64,000 bases of DNA, taken from the NCBI GenBank assembly GCA_023260985.1, contig JALRKY010000073.1:1-64000 (forward strand), written 5' to 3'. Every line of letters starts with the position of its first letter. Positions within the stretch are counted from its first letter, which is position 1. Shown here one piece after another: positions 30,174-38,878 of this stretch. The notes under the pieces are model-generated. The model was not told the DNA's origin. It was given only the letters and a program-made list of their open reading frames with translations, and searched no databases. A program made the translations under genes and the position numbers. The stretch is from Altererythrobacter sp. (GTDB lineage: Bacteria > Pseudomonadota > Alphaproteobacteria > Sphingomonadales > Sphingomonadaceae).

Positions 30174-30625
30174 TGCCGCGGAAGCGGCGGCGTGTCCTTG
30201 CGGTCATGGCGCGATACTATGCGAGGAAAACCTCGTGCGGATTCCGCTCGGCCTCGAACGTCAGCTGGTTGGCGCTGCGCGCCCGTGACGTGGGCATATT
30301 CCCGAAGCTCCTGGGGGTGATTGCAGCTCTGACCGGCGTCGCACCCATCGAATGGATTCCTGACATCAATCTCATCCTCGCGCTTGGTGCGAAACTCGTC
30401 GTCATTCCGCTGCTGCTTGGCTTCGCCTGGTGGCTGGTGCCAAAGCCGGTCAAAGCGCGGCTTGAGGAAGAAGCAAAAGGTGCGCCGGTTCCCTGGGGTT
30501 TTCTGGGCCTTGTTGCCGCAGTCTTCGTTGCTGCTATCGCAGTCGATACCTGGTTCGATTTTACCTATCCCGGCAAGGATGCGGGAACGCCGTCGATACA
30601 GCCATTTCTCGAGCGATTCGAGTAG
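30173..30625 (+). CDS. YkvA-like (DUF1232) membrane protein
   Basis: This 150-residue protein has a basic N terminus and a segment that recalls the DUF1232/YkvA signature: FPKLLGVIAALTGVAPIEWIPDINLILALG, where family members usually read YalSPiDLIPDfIP. Two or three hydrophobic helices follow. ATG 30173 overlaps the alaS stop and has GGAAGG upstream; ATG 30206 would be a shorter alternative. It is convergent with the Kef-type gene, five bases apart. Function unknown. Confidence 0.75.
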   Translation: MPRKRRRVLAVMARYYARKTSCGFRSASNVSWLALRARDVGIFPKLLGVIAALTGVAPIEWIPDINLILALGAKLVVIPLLLGFAWWLVPKPVKARLEEEAKGAPVPWGFLGLVAAVFVAAIAVDTWFDFTYPGKDAGTPSIQPFLERFE

Positions 30626-30629
30626 CTGA

Positions 30630-32393
30630 CTAGCCTTCTATCGAGCTGGTGCGCAGCTTGGGTTTTTCTTCGAGTGCGCCTTCCTCGCGAATGTGTTCAC
30701 GGAATTCGTCGCGCTTCTCGTGGATCGAAGCAATCACGGGCCCCATCGCAACCCCAATGTCGACCAACACTGCTTCGGAAAGCTGCAGCGTCGCTTCTAG
30801 TGTTTCGGGCACGGCATGGCTGGCGCCCGCGCGATAGAGCGCAGCGGCATGCTCAGGATCGCGTGCACGGGCCACGATCAGCAGTTCGGGATAGGCTGCA
30901 CGCAGCTTCGCGACCAGCCGTTGCGCCAGCACCGGCTCGTCCATCGTCAGGACGACCGCGGGAGCCGTTTCGATACCCAGCCGCGACAGCGCGTCGCCGC
31001 GCGCGGCATCGCCAAAGGTCGCGCGAAAACCTTCGCGCTTGGCCCGCTCGATCAGGTCTGAATCAGAATCGATCGCGACGTAGGGCTTGTTGTGCATGGC
31101 GAGCATGTCGGCCACGAGCCGCCCCACCCGTCCTGCGCCGATGATGATGGTGCGCGGTTCGTCGCCATCGACCTCGACCACTTCGGGCACAGGCTCGACC
31201 CGGCGCCCGATCAAGCGGCCCAGGCGTGCGAGCAGCGGCGTGACTGTAAGCCCGATGGCGGTAACAATCTGCCAGAACTGCGCAGTCTCGGCATCGATCA
31301 ACAGCGCCGAACTGGCTGCTGCAAGCACAATCAGAGTGGTCTCGCTGGGACTGGCCATGAGTACGCCGGTTTCGGCCGAAGTTCCGCGCCGCGCGCCCAT
31401 CAACCGTAGGAGCACTCCGGTGACGAGGGCCTTGAACACTAGCACACCAACTACGGCGAGCATGATCGGGCCGAGGTTCTCCCAAATCGTCACCAGATTG
31501 ATGCTCATGCCGACAGTGATCAGGAACACCCCCAGCGCAAGGCCCTTGAACGGGTCCATGATCGTTTCGACTTCGCCGTGATATTCGGTTTCGGCGATCA
31601 GCAGGCCTGCGATCAGCGCGCCGACGATCGGCGAAAGGCCTGTGGCGGCGGTTGCGAGGCTGGCTCCGATCACCACCAGCAGCGACGCGGCAAGGAACAG
31701 TTCGGGGCTCTTGGTCCGCGCCGCCTGCGCGAAAAGGCGGGGCAGGGCGAGCCGACCTATCACGAGCAGCGCCAGCACGACCAGTCCGCCTTTCCATAGA
31801 GTTTCGACCAGGCCTTCGAGGCCTCCCTCCTGCGCGTGCGGGGCCAGTGCGCCCAGGATGAACACGATCGGCACGATCATGATGTCTTCGAAGAGCAGCA
31901 TCGAAAGCGCCGCGCGCCCGACCGGTGTCTTGGTGCCCGAAATCGGCAGAACGATCGCGGTTGAGGAGAAAGCTAGCGCAAAGCCCAGTGCGATCGCGCC
32001 GGTCCAAGCCTGACCGTTCACGAAACCGAGAAAAGCGGCGAGCGAGGAGCCGATTATCAGCAGTTCGAGTGCGCCCAGGCCGAACACAAGTTTTCGCAAT
32101 TGCCACAATCGGTTGAAGCTCAGTTCAAGACCGATCGCGAACAAAAGCAGGATGATCCCGAATTCGGCAAAGGGCTTGAGCCCTTCGGCATCGGTTATGG
32201 TGATGTATTCCAGCCAGGGCACTTGCGACACGAGCGTCCCGAGACCGTAAGGGCCGACCGCGATGCCGATCAAAATGAAACCAATGATCGGAGTAATGCG
32301 GAAGCGCGCGAAGACTGGGATCACAATCCCGGCAGCGCCGAGGATCACTAGCGCATCGGACATCATCGGGGATGGGGTGAGTTCTCCGGCCAT
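30630..32393 (-). CDS. Kef-type K+/H+ antiporter with RCK domain
   Basis: This 587-residue CPA2-family antiporter has about twelve membrane helices (…GFILIGIAVGPYGLG, GLELSFNRLW, ALGFALAFSSTAIVLP, FEDIMIVPIV) followed by a cytoplasmic RCK/TrkA-N domain with GAGRVGRLVADML near residue 420 and a short C-terminal tail. KefB and KefC homologues export potassium when glutathione adducts bind. ATG 32393 is the natural start. It is convergent with the YkvA-like gene and follows icd on the same strand. The ion specificity is inferred from family. Confidence 0.9.
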   Translation of the reverse strand: MAGELTPSPMMSDALVILGAAGIVIPVFARFRITPIIGFILIGIAVGPYGLGTLVSQVPWLEYITITDAEGLKPFAEFGIILLLFAIGLELSFNRLWQLRKLVFGLGALELLIIGSSLAAFLGFVNGQAWTGAIALGFALAFSSTAIVLPISGTKTPVGRAALSMLLFEDIMIVPIVFILGALAPHAQEGGLEGLVETLWKGGLVVLALLVIGRLALPRLFAQAARTKSPELFLAASLLVVIGASLATAATGLSPIVGALIAGLLIAETEYHGEVETIMDPFKGLALGVFLITVGMSINLVTIWENLGPIMLAVVGVLVFKALVTGVLLRLMGARRGTSAETGVLMASPSETTLIVLAAASSALLIDAETAQFWQIVTAIGLTVTPLLARLGRLIGRRVEPVPEVVEVDGDEPRTIIIGAGRVGRLVADMLAMHNKPYVAIDSDSDLIERAKREGFRATFGDAARGDALSRLGIETAPAVVLTMDEPVLAQRLVAKLRAAYPELLIVARARDPEHAAALYRAGASHAVPETLEATLQLSEAVLVDIGVAMGPVIASIHEKRDEFREHIREEGALEEKPKLRTSSIEG

Positions 32394-32473
32394 GGCTCCT
32401 CTATAGCGAGCGAACCGCCTCCGTCACCCGCTTAGACACTTATTTTCTGCGGCTTGGGCTTGGATACAGAAAG

Positions 32474-32503
32474 GGCGGCCCATCCAGTGGATCGACCGCC
32501 GCA
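32474..32503 (-). terminator. Probable intrinsic terminator of icd
   Basis: On the minus strand GGCGG...CCGCC with an inner ATCC-ACT-GGAT stem forms a hairpin followed by CTTTCTG. It lies about 33 bases after the icd stop. The T-run is short. Confidence 0.5.
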
Positions 32504-32535
32504 TGCCTTGGCTAGCTACCGAAGTCGGAACCGGC

Positions 32536-33759
32536 TCAGGCCCAGCTGGCCATTTCCTTTTCGAGATTCTGCACGATCGCCTCGAAGAACTGTTCGGTGG
32601 TGAGCCAGTTCTGCTCGGGGCCGATCAGCAGTGCCAAGTCCTTGGTCATCTGGCCACTTTCGACCGTTTCGATGCAGACGCGTTCGAGTGTTTCGGCAAA
32701 GCGCACTACATCGGGCGTACGGTCGAACTTGCCGCGATACATCAGGCCGCGTGTCCAGGCGAAAATTGAGGCGATCGGATTCGTGCTGGTCGACTTACCC
32801 TGCTGGTGCTGGCGATAGTGGCGAGTAACCGTGCCGTGCGCCGCTTCTGCTTCGATGGTCTTGCCGTCCGGGGTCATAAGGACCGAAGTCATCAGGCCAA
32901 GCGAGCCGAAGCCCTGCGCAACCGTGTCGGACTGCACGTCGCCGTCGTAGTTCTTGCAGGCCCAAACGAACTTGCCGTTCCATTTCAGCGCCGATGCGAC
33001 CATGTCGTCGATCAGGCGGTGTTCATAGACAATGCCCTTTTCCTTGAACTTCTCGGCAAAGCCTTCCGTGTCGAACACTTCCTGAAACAGGTCCTTGAAA
33101 CGCCCATCATAGGCTTTCATGATGGTGTTTTTGGTGGAGAGGTAGACCGGCCAGCCGAGGTTCAGGCCGTAGTTGAAGCTGGCGCGCGCGAAGTCGCGGA
33201 TCGAATCGTCGAGGTTGTACATCGCCATGGCGACGCCCGCGCTCGGGAAGTCGAATACGTCGAGGTCGAGCTTGGTACCGTCCTCGCCGTCAAACACCAG
33301 ACGGAGCTTGCCCGGGCCCGGAATCAGCGTGTCGGTGGCGCGATACTGGTCGCCAAAGGCGTGGCGGCCGACCACGATCGGGTCGGTCCAGCCCGGCACG
33401 AGCCGCGGCACGTTTTCGATCACGATCGGTTCGCGGAACACGACCCCGCCCAAGATGTTGCGGATCGTGCCGTTGGGGCTCTTCCACATCTTCTTGAGGT
33501 GGAATTCCTCCACGCGCGCTTCGTCGGGAGTGATCGTAGCGCACTTCACGCCCACGCCGTATTGCTTGATGGCATTGGCGGCATCGACCGTAACCTGGTC
33601 GTCCGTCTCGTCGCGGTGCTCGATGGAGAGGTCGTAATATTTCAGGTCGACGTCGAGGTAGGGCAAGATCAGCCGCTCGCGGATCCACTGCCAGATAATT
33701 CTCGTCATCTCGTCGCCGTCGAGTTCGACGACCGGGTTCTTGACCTCGATTTTCTGCAT
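32536..33759 (-). CDS. icd: NADP-dependent isocitrate dehydrogenase, homodimeric eukaryote-like type
   Basis: This TCA-cycle enzyme oxidises isocitrate to 2-oxoglutarate and is a main NADPH source. The 407-residue protein begins [23 protein letters not shown], typical of the mitochondrial-like class II enzyme used by alphaproteobacteria, with [19 protein letters not shown] carrying the isocitrate-binding loop, and [30 protein letters not shown] 33759 was chosen over a 24-residue upstream extension. A tRNA-Val gene with its own terminator precedes it. Confidence 0.96.
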   Translation of the reverse strand: MQKIEVKNPVVELDGDEMTRIIWQWIRERLILPYLDVDLKYYDLSIEHRDETDDQVTVDAANAIKQYGVGVKCATITPDEARVEEFHLKKMWKSPNGTIRNILGGVVFREPIVIENVPRLVPGWTDPIVVGRHAFGDQYRATDTLIPGPGKLRLVFDGEDGTKLDLDVFDFPSAGVAMAMYNLDDSIRDFARASFNYGLNLGWPVYLSTKNTIMKAYDGRFKDLFQEVFDTEGFAEKFKEKGIVYEHRLIDDMVASALKWNGKFVWACKNYDGDVQSDTVAQGFGSLGLMTSVLMTPDGKTIEAEAAHGTVTRHYRQHQQGKSTSTNPIASIFAWTRGLMYRGKFDRTPDVVRFAETLERVCIETVESGQMTKDLALLIGPEQNWLTTEQFFEAIVQNLEKEMASWA

Positions 33760-33846
33760 GATGTCCCTGTTCGCTGGAAATTGGGGAATGTAAATATGCG
33801 GGCGCTTTAGCAGAGGGGCGCGCGGGTGCAAGTCAGGGGGGAGGCA

Positions 33847-33876
33847 ATAAAAAACCCGCCGGCAAGCGGCGGGTTT
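33847..33876 (-). terminator. Intrinsic terminator after tRNA-Val
   Basis: On the minus strand AAACCCGCCG pairs with CGGCGGGTTT around CTTGC, ending in TTTTTTATT. It follows the tRNA 3' end by only a few bases, so the tRNA is a self-contained unit. Confidence 0.88.
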
Positions 33877-33880
33877 GCGA

Positions 33881-33955
33881 TGGTGGGCGTAGGAAGGATT
33901 GAACTTCCGACCCCTACGATGTCAACATAGTGCTCTACCACTGAGCTATACGCCC
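33881..33955 (-). tRNA. tRNA-Val (anticodon GAC)
   Basis: The minus strand folds into a full cloverleaf: acceptor GGGCGTA/TACGCCC, D arm GCTC...GAGC, anticodon stem CTATG/CGTAG with loop TTGACAT giving anticodon GAC, and T arm GGAAG-TTCAATC-CTTCC. Discriminator A is followed by an encoded CCA. It reads the valine codon GUC. Total 75 nt with CCA. Confidence 0.96.
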
Positions 33956-34039
33956 GCACCATCGAAACGCCGCTTTGTGGGCGGCGGAGGCGGCCCTTTA
34001 GCTTGAGCCTTGCCGCCAATCAAGCGATTCGGCCCGCAT

Positions 34040-34429
34040 TCAGAGCGAAGCTTCGCGCTGCTCTTCGAACATGCGCTCTACCTCGAGCGCAAGGTCGCGC
34101 AAATGGAAGGGTTTAGACAGCACGCGGGCATGGGGCTGTTCGCGGCTGGCCTTGAGCGAAACCGCTGCAAAGCCTGTGATGAACATCACCTTGGTGCGCG
34201 GAGAAAGTTCGGCGCAACGCTGAGCCAGTTCGATACCGTCCATTTCCGGCATGACGATGTCTGACAGCAGCAGGTCGAAATGCTGTTCTTCCAGCAAAGG
34301 TACCGCCGCCGTGCCGCGATCTACGGCGACCACTTCATAACCTGCATTAGTGAGGGCGCGTTCCAGATAGGTACGCATGGCTTCCTCATCCTCGGCAAGG
34401 AGTATCCGCAAGGTCGATGCAACAGTCAT
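34040..34429 (-). CDS. cpdR: CpdR-like single-domain response regulator
   Basis: This 129-residue stand-alone receiver has the acidic pocket LLAEDEE, phospho-acceptor Asp57 in LLSDIVMPEMDGIELA, and MFITGFAAVSL...RVLSKPFHLRDL, closely matching Caulobacter CpdR. There CpdR, phosphorylated through CckA and ChpT, controls ClpXP-dependent proteolysis of CtrA and other proteins. A cckA-like gene is in the same window at 22.4 kb. The start is ATG 34429. It is divergent from the amidohydrolase at 34.6 kb. Confidence 0.88.
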   Translation of the reverse strand: MTVASTLRILLAEDEEAMRTYLERALTNAGYEVVAVDRGTAAVPLLEEQHFDLLLSDIVMPEMDGIELAQRCAELSPRTKVMFITGFAAVSLKASREQPHARVLSKPFHLRDLALEVERMFEEQREASL

Positions 34430-34565
34430 GCGGGCGTAATATCATTCACCGCTTAAGAAATCTTGTACAGTGGCGGGGGTGCCCGGATTTGAGACAGTCG
34501 CCGGAGCATTCCTTTCTGGCGGGATCGCTTTGACAGGCGGCCCGGGAAAGGGCAGCACTGAAACC

Positions 34566-35516
34566 ATGGTGCCAGAGGGACGAGAATCACTGGGCATGCG
34601 GTCCGAAAGTGGCGGGTTCATCGTGGGGCTCGATGGTCGGCCCGCATTTACGCTCCGGTCGTCGGCATCTTCGCCAATTCCCGTGCTCATCACTGTGCCG
34701 CATGCGGGGCGCGATTATCCATCGGCGCTGCTGGCAGAGATGCGCGATCCCGAATATGCCTGCCTGAGGCTTGAAGATCGGATGATCGACTTGGTCGCGC
34801 AGGAGGTGGCGCGGCAAACTGGTGCGGCGCTGATCGTTGCCCAAGCTCCCCGTGCCATGCTCGATCTCAATCGTGCGCGCGACGATATCGACTGGGACAT
34901 GATTGTCGGCCAGCGGCCGCATCCGGTCCGTCACTCGCAGGCTAACTGGCGTGCGCGCAGCGGGCTGGGCCTGATCCCGCGACGCCTGGCCGGGTTCGGG
35001 GAAATCTGGCGTGGCCAGATCGACCGCGAGGAACTCGAGCAGCGGATTGATGGTATCCATAGGCCCTATCACGCCGCGACTGCACGCGAACTCGCTCGCA
35101 TCCGCGACGAATGGGGCGCTGCCATGCTGGTCGACCTGCATTCGATGCCGCCCTTGCGCCGATCCCCAGGCAAAGCGGGACCGCTGCATTTCGTTTTGGG
35201 CGATCGTTTCGGAACCTCGTGCGATGCGGTCTTGGCCAGCCAGGGGTTTCGTTATCTCGAAGCGAGGGGTATGGGAGTGGCGCACAATCGTCCCTATGCC
35301 GGGGGGTTCGTGCTCGATAAACATGGCGCACCTGCAAATGGGCTGCATGCGCTGCAACTCGAAATCTGCCGATCGATCTATCTCGATGCGCGCATGGAGG
35401 AGGTTACTCCGCGGATGCTGCCACTCGCGCGGCTGCTCGCGGGATTCATTCGCGAAATGGGTGCCGCGGTTGCCCGGATGGCTGGTGAAGCCTCATTCAG
35501 GCAGGCCGCCGAATAG
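34566..35516 (+). CDS. N-formylglutamate amidohydrolase-like protein
   Basis: This protein (316 residues from ATG 34566) belongs to the FGase/HutG-like family: PVLITVPHAGRDYP with the conserved His, VAQAPRAMLDLNRARDDID, then MLVDLHSMPP and the late LQLEICRSIYLD segment. The family hydrolyses N-formylglutamate in histidine degradation, but no other hut gene is nearby. The frame is open from GTG 34470; ATG 34566 or 34596 are the better starts, each with a weak ribosome-binding site. It is divergent from cpdR. Confidence 0.82.
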   Translation: MVPEGRESLGMRSESGGFIVGLDGRPAFTLRSSASSPIPVLITVPHAGRDYPSALLAEMRDPEYACLRLEDRMIDLVAQEVARQTGAALIVAQAPRAMLDLNRARDDIDWDMIVGQRPHPVRHSQANWRARSGLGLIPRRLAGFGEIWRGQIDREELEQRIDGIHRPYHAATARELARIRDEWGAAMLVDLHSMPPLRRSPGKAGPLHFVLGDRFGTSCDAVLASQGFRYLEARGMGVAHNRPYAGGFVLDKHGAPANGLHALQLEICRSIYLDARMEEVTPRMLPLARLLAGFIREMGAAVARMAGEASFRQAAE

Positions 35517-35527
35517 CGTTCAGGGCT

Positions 35528-35558
35528 AAAAAACTACCTCGTACGTAACGTACGAGGT
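35528..35558 (-). terminator. Perfect-palindrome intrinsic terminator
   Basis: On the minus strand ACCTCGTACGT and ACGTACGAGGT pair perfectly over 11 bp around one central base, followed by AGTTTTTT. It ends the candidate small RNA. On the plus strand there is no T-run, so it is directional. Confidence 0.85.
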
Positions 35559-35635
35559 GGCCAAGGTTCAGGGAGGATACGTCCCAGAAGGGACGCAACA
35601 TCCGGGCAGGCTATGAGGTAAACCGTGCCCGAACA
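35528..35635 (-). ncRNA. Candidate ~108-nt small RNA with own promoter and terminator
   Basis: Downstream of SapC (same strand) lies a compact transcription unit. A promoter-like TTGAAA-N17-TTAAAT sits at 35642-35670, and a perfect 11-bp hairpin followed by a six-T run ends it. Between them two more hairpins form on the minus strand: CGGGCA/TGCCCG around a 17-base loop, and GGAT-GTT-GCGTCCC-TTCT-GGGACGT-ATCC. No open frame of note is inside. The start near 35635 is inferred from the -10 element. I cannot name the family; it lacks the SRP core, and 6S RNA is one possibility because of a CCCUGAACCUUGG-like 3' part, but the predicted length is short for 6S. Confidence 0.65.
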
Positions 35636-35641
35636 CTTAAA

Positions 35642-35670
35642 ATTTAAGGGTTGGCGGGGGGCTGTTTCAA
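35642..35670 (-). promoter_or_regulatory. Sigma-70-type promoter of the small RNA
   Basis: Minus-strand TTGAAA (35665-35670) and TTAAAT (35642-35647) are separated by exactly 17 bases. The predicted start is near 35635. It lies between the SapC stop (35718) and the hairpin-rich unit. Confidence 0.55.
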
Positions 35671-35717
35671 GCCCCTTGCCTGCACCGGTCAAACCGCGGG
35701 ATTGCGCGGCGACCTGC

Positions 35718-36494
35718 TTATACCGCTTGCTGCGGTGCGGGGACCTTGCCCTGCTGTGACTGGCGCCCGAAAATCACGCGCATCAAATTCATAGAGAAAA
35801 GGTGCGCATGCAGCAGCATCAGCATACCACTGCGGTGCAGGTTCTCGACCGATTCAATCGGCAGTTCGCGCAGCTTGTTCTCATCAACCATCTTGAAGCC
35901 GCGGTAGATGAAGGGCTTGTCGGGGTTGTCCTGCATGGTGATGGCGATTTCGCCTTCCATCAGCAGGTCGAGCGCGACCACTTCGTCCATGAACGCCTTG
36001 GTACGCGCGCCCGATTCTTCGAACTTCTGGCAGAAATCGAGCACACCTTTGGTGAACTCGCTGGGTTCGCCTTCGCCTTCGAACAGGGCGTTGCCTTCGG
36101 CGAAGTCGCCGATGACTCCTGCGCTCGGATCGAAGCAGAGCGACAGTTCGTCACTCTCGGGGTTGAGCCTGGCGAGCATGAAAGGATAGCGGCGGACATA
36201 GGCCGGCATATAGACGTTTTCGGTGACCATGCCTTCGTCATCGACGAAGCTGTTCACACCTTCGTTGAGGCCCATCAACGCCAGCGGAACGGGGTTGTCG
36301 CCCGAGCTGAACACGATCGGGAAATGGCGCTGCGCGTCGACGAATTCGTCCACGGTCACAGGGACGGCGTGGGTCTTGCCGAGGAACTCGAGATTGGTGA
36401 ACTGGGTGCTTTTCCAGTTGTTGTGATCGCGGCTGTTGAGCGGCATCAGGTCGTTGAAAAACAGGGGCAGACGGGGCTGCGGCGCGCTTGCCAT
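35718..36494 (-). CDS. SapC family protein
   Basis: This 258-residue protein matches the SapC family, found in surface-layer or type I secretion-related loci and frequent in sphingomonads. Visible family features are LPLFFNDLMPLNSRDH, the TVDEFVDAQRHFPIVFSSGDNPVPLALMGL segment, YVRRYPFMLA and the C-terminal GFKMVDENKLREL. There is no signal peptide. The start ATG 36494 has GGAGAG five bases upstream. A candidate small RNA follows downstream on the same strand. Function unknown. Confidence 0.88.
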   Translation of the reverse strand: MASAPQPRLPLFFNDLMPLNSRDHNNWKSTQFTNLEFLGKTHAVPVTVDEFVDAQRHFPIVFSSGDNPVPLALMGLNEGVNSFVDDEGMVTENVYMPAYVRRYPFMLARLNPESDELSLCFDPSAGVIGDFAEGNALFEGEGEPSEFTKGVLDFCQKFEESGARTKAFMDEVVALDLLMEGEIAITMQDNPDKPFIYRGFKMVDENKLRELPIESVENLHRSGMLMLLHAHLFSMNLMRVIFGRQSQQGKVPAPQQAV

Positions 36495-36589
36495 GGAAAC
36501 TCTCCGAAATAGGTGGCTGTAAACTCAAAAAACGGCCGCGCTGGACAGCCAGCGGGCCGGACGAAGGCGCTTTAGGCGCTAGCGGCTTG

Positions 36590-38020
36590 CTAGGCAAGCG
36601 GGACGAGTTTGCCGGGGTTGAGCAGCCCCTTGGGGTCAAGCGCGTGCTTCACGCTGCGCATCAGCGACAGCGCCACTGGGTCGCCCAATCGGCCGAGTTC
36701 GTCGCGTTTCATCTGGCCTATGCCGTGTTCCGCGCTGATCGAGCCGCCCCATTCGGCCACAAGGTCATGTACATGGCGGCTGATTACCTTGCCCTGGCTT
36801 TCTTCCCATTCGCCCCGCGTCGCCCCACCTGGCGCGAGCACGTGGAAATGGACGTTGCCATCGCCCAGATGGCCGAAGGCGACGCCGGTAACTCCGGGGA
36901 AACGCGCTTCGACATCGGGGATCGCAATTTCGATGAAATCGGGCATGCGTTCGACCGGCACGGAGATATCGTGCTGCATCGCGGGCCCGATCGCGCGTTC
37001 GGCCGGGGCGATCGAATCTCGCAGTTGCCAGAATTGCTCCGCCTGCGTCTCGTTGGCAGCAATCGTCGCGTCGAGCAGGATACCCGCTTCCATCGCTTCG
37101 GCCAGCGCCGCTTCGGCCTCGTCTCGCAGTGCAGCCGAGGCCGCGGGCTTCGTGGCGAGTTCGATAAGCGCATGCCAGTGATAGCGTTTGGCCAGCGGAG
37201 AGCGCGAACCCGGCAGATGCGTCAGCACGGCATCGAGGCAGTGCTCTGGAATCACTTCGAAGCCTTCGAGTTCATCGGGCAGCGCCTGTTCGAAATGCAG
37301 CAGCAGCCTACGCGCATCGCCAATCGAAGCCACCCCGCACCATGCGACCACGCGATCGCCGATCGCTGGCAGCAGGCGCAAATTGGCCGCAGTCACGATC
37401 CCCAGCGTGCCTTCCGATCCGATCAGCAATTGCTTGAGGTCGAAGCCGCGATTGTCCTTCTTCAGCGCGGTCAGGCTATCGAAGATCTGTCCGTCGGCCA
37501 GTACCGCCTCGATGCCCAGCACCTGCGCGCGCATGGTGCCGTGGCGCAGCACCTGCGTGCCCCCGGCATTGGTGGAAACGAGGCCGCCGATGGTCGCGGA
37601 ACCCTTGCCGCCCAGCGTCAGCGGAAAGCGCAGGCCGTGCCGCTGCGCCGCTTCATGCAGCGTCTGCAGGATCACCCCGGCTTCGCAAACCACTTGCCGC
37701 GAAGCAGGGTCCAGGCTGCTAATACGGTCCATGCGCCGCAGCGATAGCAGCACCGATCTGCCGCTCGCATCGGGTGTCGCGCCGCCCGACATCCCGCTGT
37801 TCCCGCCTTGCGGCACGATCGCCACGTCGAATTTATCGCACAGCTTCACGAAAGCGGCCACTTCCTCGCTCGTTGCTGGCGATGCAAGGCTTAGCGCCTG
37901 CCCGTGATAGCGCCCGCGCCAGTCGGTCAGCCAGGGTTCGAGCAAGTCGGGATCGCAGGTGAATCCACGCGGCCCGAGCAGTTCGGTTGCGCGGCGTGCG
38001 AAGTCGGAAAGAGATGACAT
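36590..38020 (-). CDS. FAD-binding oxidase, GlcD / D-2-hydroxyglutarate dehydrogenase-like
   Basis: This 476-residue flavoprotein of the FAD_binding_4/FAD-oxidase_C family is related to D-lactate, glycolate (GlcD) and D-2-hydroxyglutarate dehydrogenases. Seen: PQGGNSGMSGGATPDASGRSVLLSL (FAD pyrophosphate loop), GKGSATIGGLVSTNAGGTQVLRHGTMR, the FGHLGDGNVHFHVL metal-binding motif and the C-terminal SAEHGIGQMKRDEL...LKHALDPKGLLNPGKLV type ending. ATG 38020 was chosen; the frame is open further but not family-like. Exact substrate not readable. Confidence 0.88.
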   Translation of the reverse strand: MSSLSDFARRATELLGPRGFTCDPDLLEPWLTDWRGRYHGQALSLASPATSEEVAAFVKLCDKFDVAIVPQGGNSGMSGGATPDASGRSVLLSLRRMDRISSLDPASRQVVCEAGVILQTLHEAAQRHGLRFPLTLGGKGSATIGGLVSTNAGGTQVLRHGTMRAQVLGIEAVLADGQIFDSLTALKKDNRGFDLKQLLIGSEGTLGIVTAANLRLLPAIGDRVVAWCGVASIGDARRLLLHFEQALPDELEGFEVIPEHCLDAVLTHLPGSRSPLAKRYHWHALIELATKPAASAALRDEAEAALAEAMEAGILLDATIAANETQAEQFWQLRDSIAPAERAIGPAMQHDISVPVERMPDFIEIAIPDVEARFPGVTGVAFGHLGDGNVHFHVLAPGGATRGEWEESQGKVISRHVHDLVAEWGGSISAEHGIGQMKRDELGRLGDPVALSLMRSVKHALDPKGLLNPGKLVPLA

Positions 38021-38177
38021 GTCGCAGCTATGCCACATCGCCGTGGGCCATGGCCAGCGCTTGCAACGCCACCATAACGGATTAAGCCTCCGTTCAAGCC
38101 GACATGCTAGAGCGGCATGACGAGGTGACAAAGGGGTCAAGGAAGTTTGCCGGCAATGTCGGCACGATCGATAAGAC

Positions 38178-38714
38178 ATGCCCAGCATATTTGCCTATCT
38201 TGCGCCCTTTGCGCTGTTGCTTTCGTATAGCGCGCCCGCTGAGCGGTCTCCGCCGGATGCGCCAGCTGCGCCGGGCAGCGCTTTTCGCGAATTGCTCGAT
38301 GCATCCGCGCCGCTTCCGCCGCAGATTTCCCACCAGGTCCGGATCGAGCGCCGGGTCACGGTCAGGATCGCGCCGCGAAGCGCGGCCGAGCGGCAGAACC
38401 TGATGGCCGAGTTCGCCCAGGTGCAGCGCCCCACGCGCTATGAAGAGCGCAAGATCGGCAAATGCGTGTTGATCGACGAGATCGCCGGTGTGCAAACGGG
38501 CAGCGGAGACCGGCTGGTGCTGTTCATGCGCGACCGCCGGATGGTGAACGCGCGGCTTGAAAAATCCTGCCGGTCGAAGGACTTCTACTCGGGATTCTAC
38601 CTCGAACGGAACCCCGACGGGAAGCTCTGCATCGACCGCGACAAGCTGCAGTCGCGGGCAGGGGCGAATTGCGAGCTCAACCGTCTGCGCGAACTGGTGC
38701 CAGTTTACGAGTGA
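38178..38714 (+). CDS. Secreted protein of unknown function
   Basis: The 178-residue product begins with a signal peptide (FAYLAPFALLLSYSAPA-E), then a linker rich in Pro and Ala, then a conserved-looking mixed domain with IAPRSAAERQNLMAEF, YEERKIGKCVLIDEI, DRLVLFMRDRRMV and four cysteines (KCVL, KSCRS, KLCID, NCELN), which may form disulfides in the periplasm. I do not recognise the family. The start is ATG 38178 with a weak ribosome-binding site. It is divergent from the FAD oxidase. Confidence 0.7.
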   Translation: MPSIFAYLAPFALLLSYSAPAERSPPDAPAAPGSAFRELLDASAPLPPQISHQVRIERRVTVRIAPRSAAERQNLMAEFAQVQRPTRYEERKIGKCVLIDEIAGVQTGSGDRLVLFMRDRRMVNARLEKSCRSKDFYSGFYLERNPDGKLCIDRDKLQSRAGANCELNRLRELVPVYE

Positions 38715-38878
38715 TCGCACGAGTGGCAGCACGGGAGCGCCACGCGGGCGCGCAGGCGGCGTTTTCTTGACTTTGAGAGGGTTTTCGGCAAGGGGCGTGG
38801 CGTGAGCTGTGGAGTTTCTTCGCGGTTGCACAATTTTCGGCGCATCCAAGCGCCCCTTACCCGGAAACCGAACCACGC

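Noticed and set aside
35536-35558. Lux-box-like operator in the perfect palindrome
   Set aside because: The palindrome is followed by a T-run on the minus strand and fits a terminator; no luxR or luxI gene is near.
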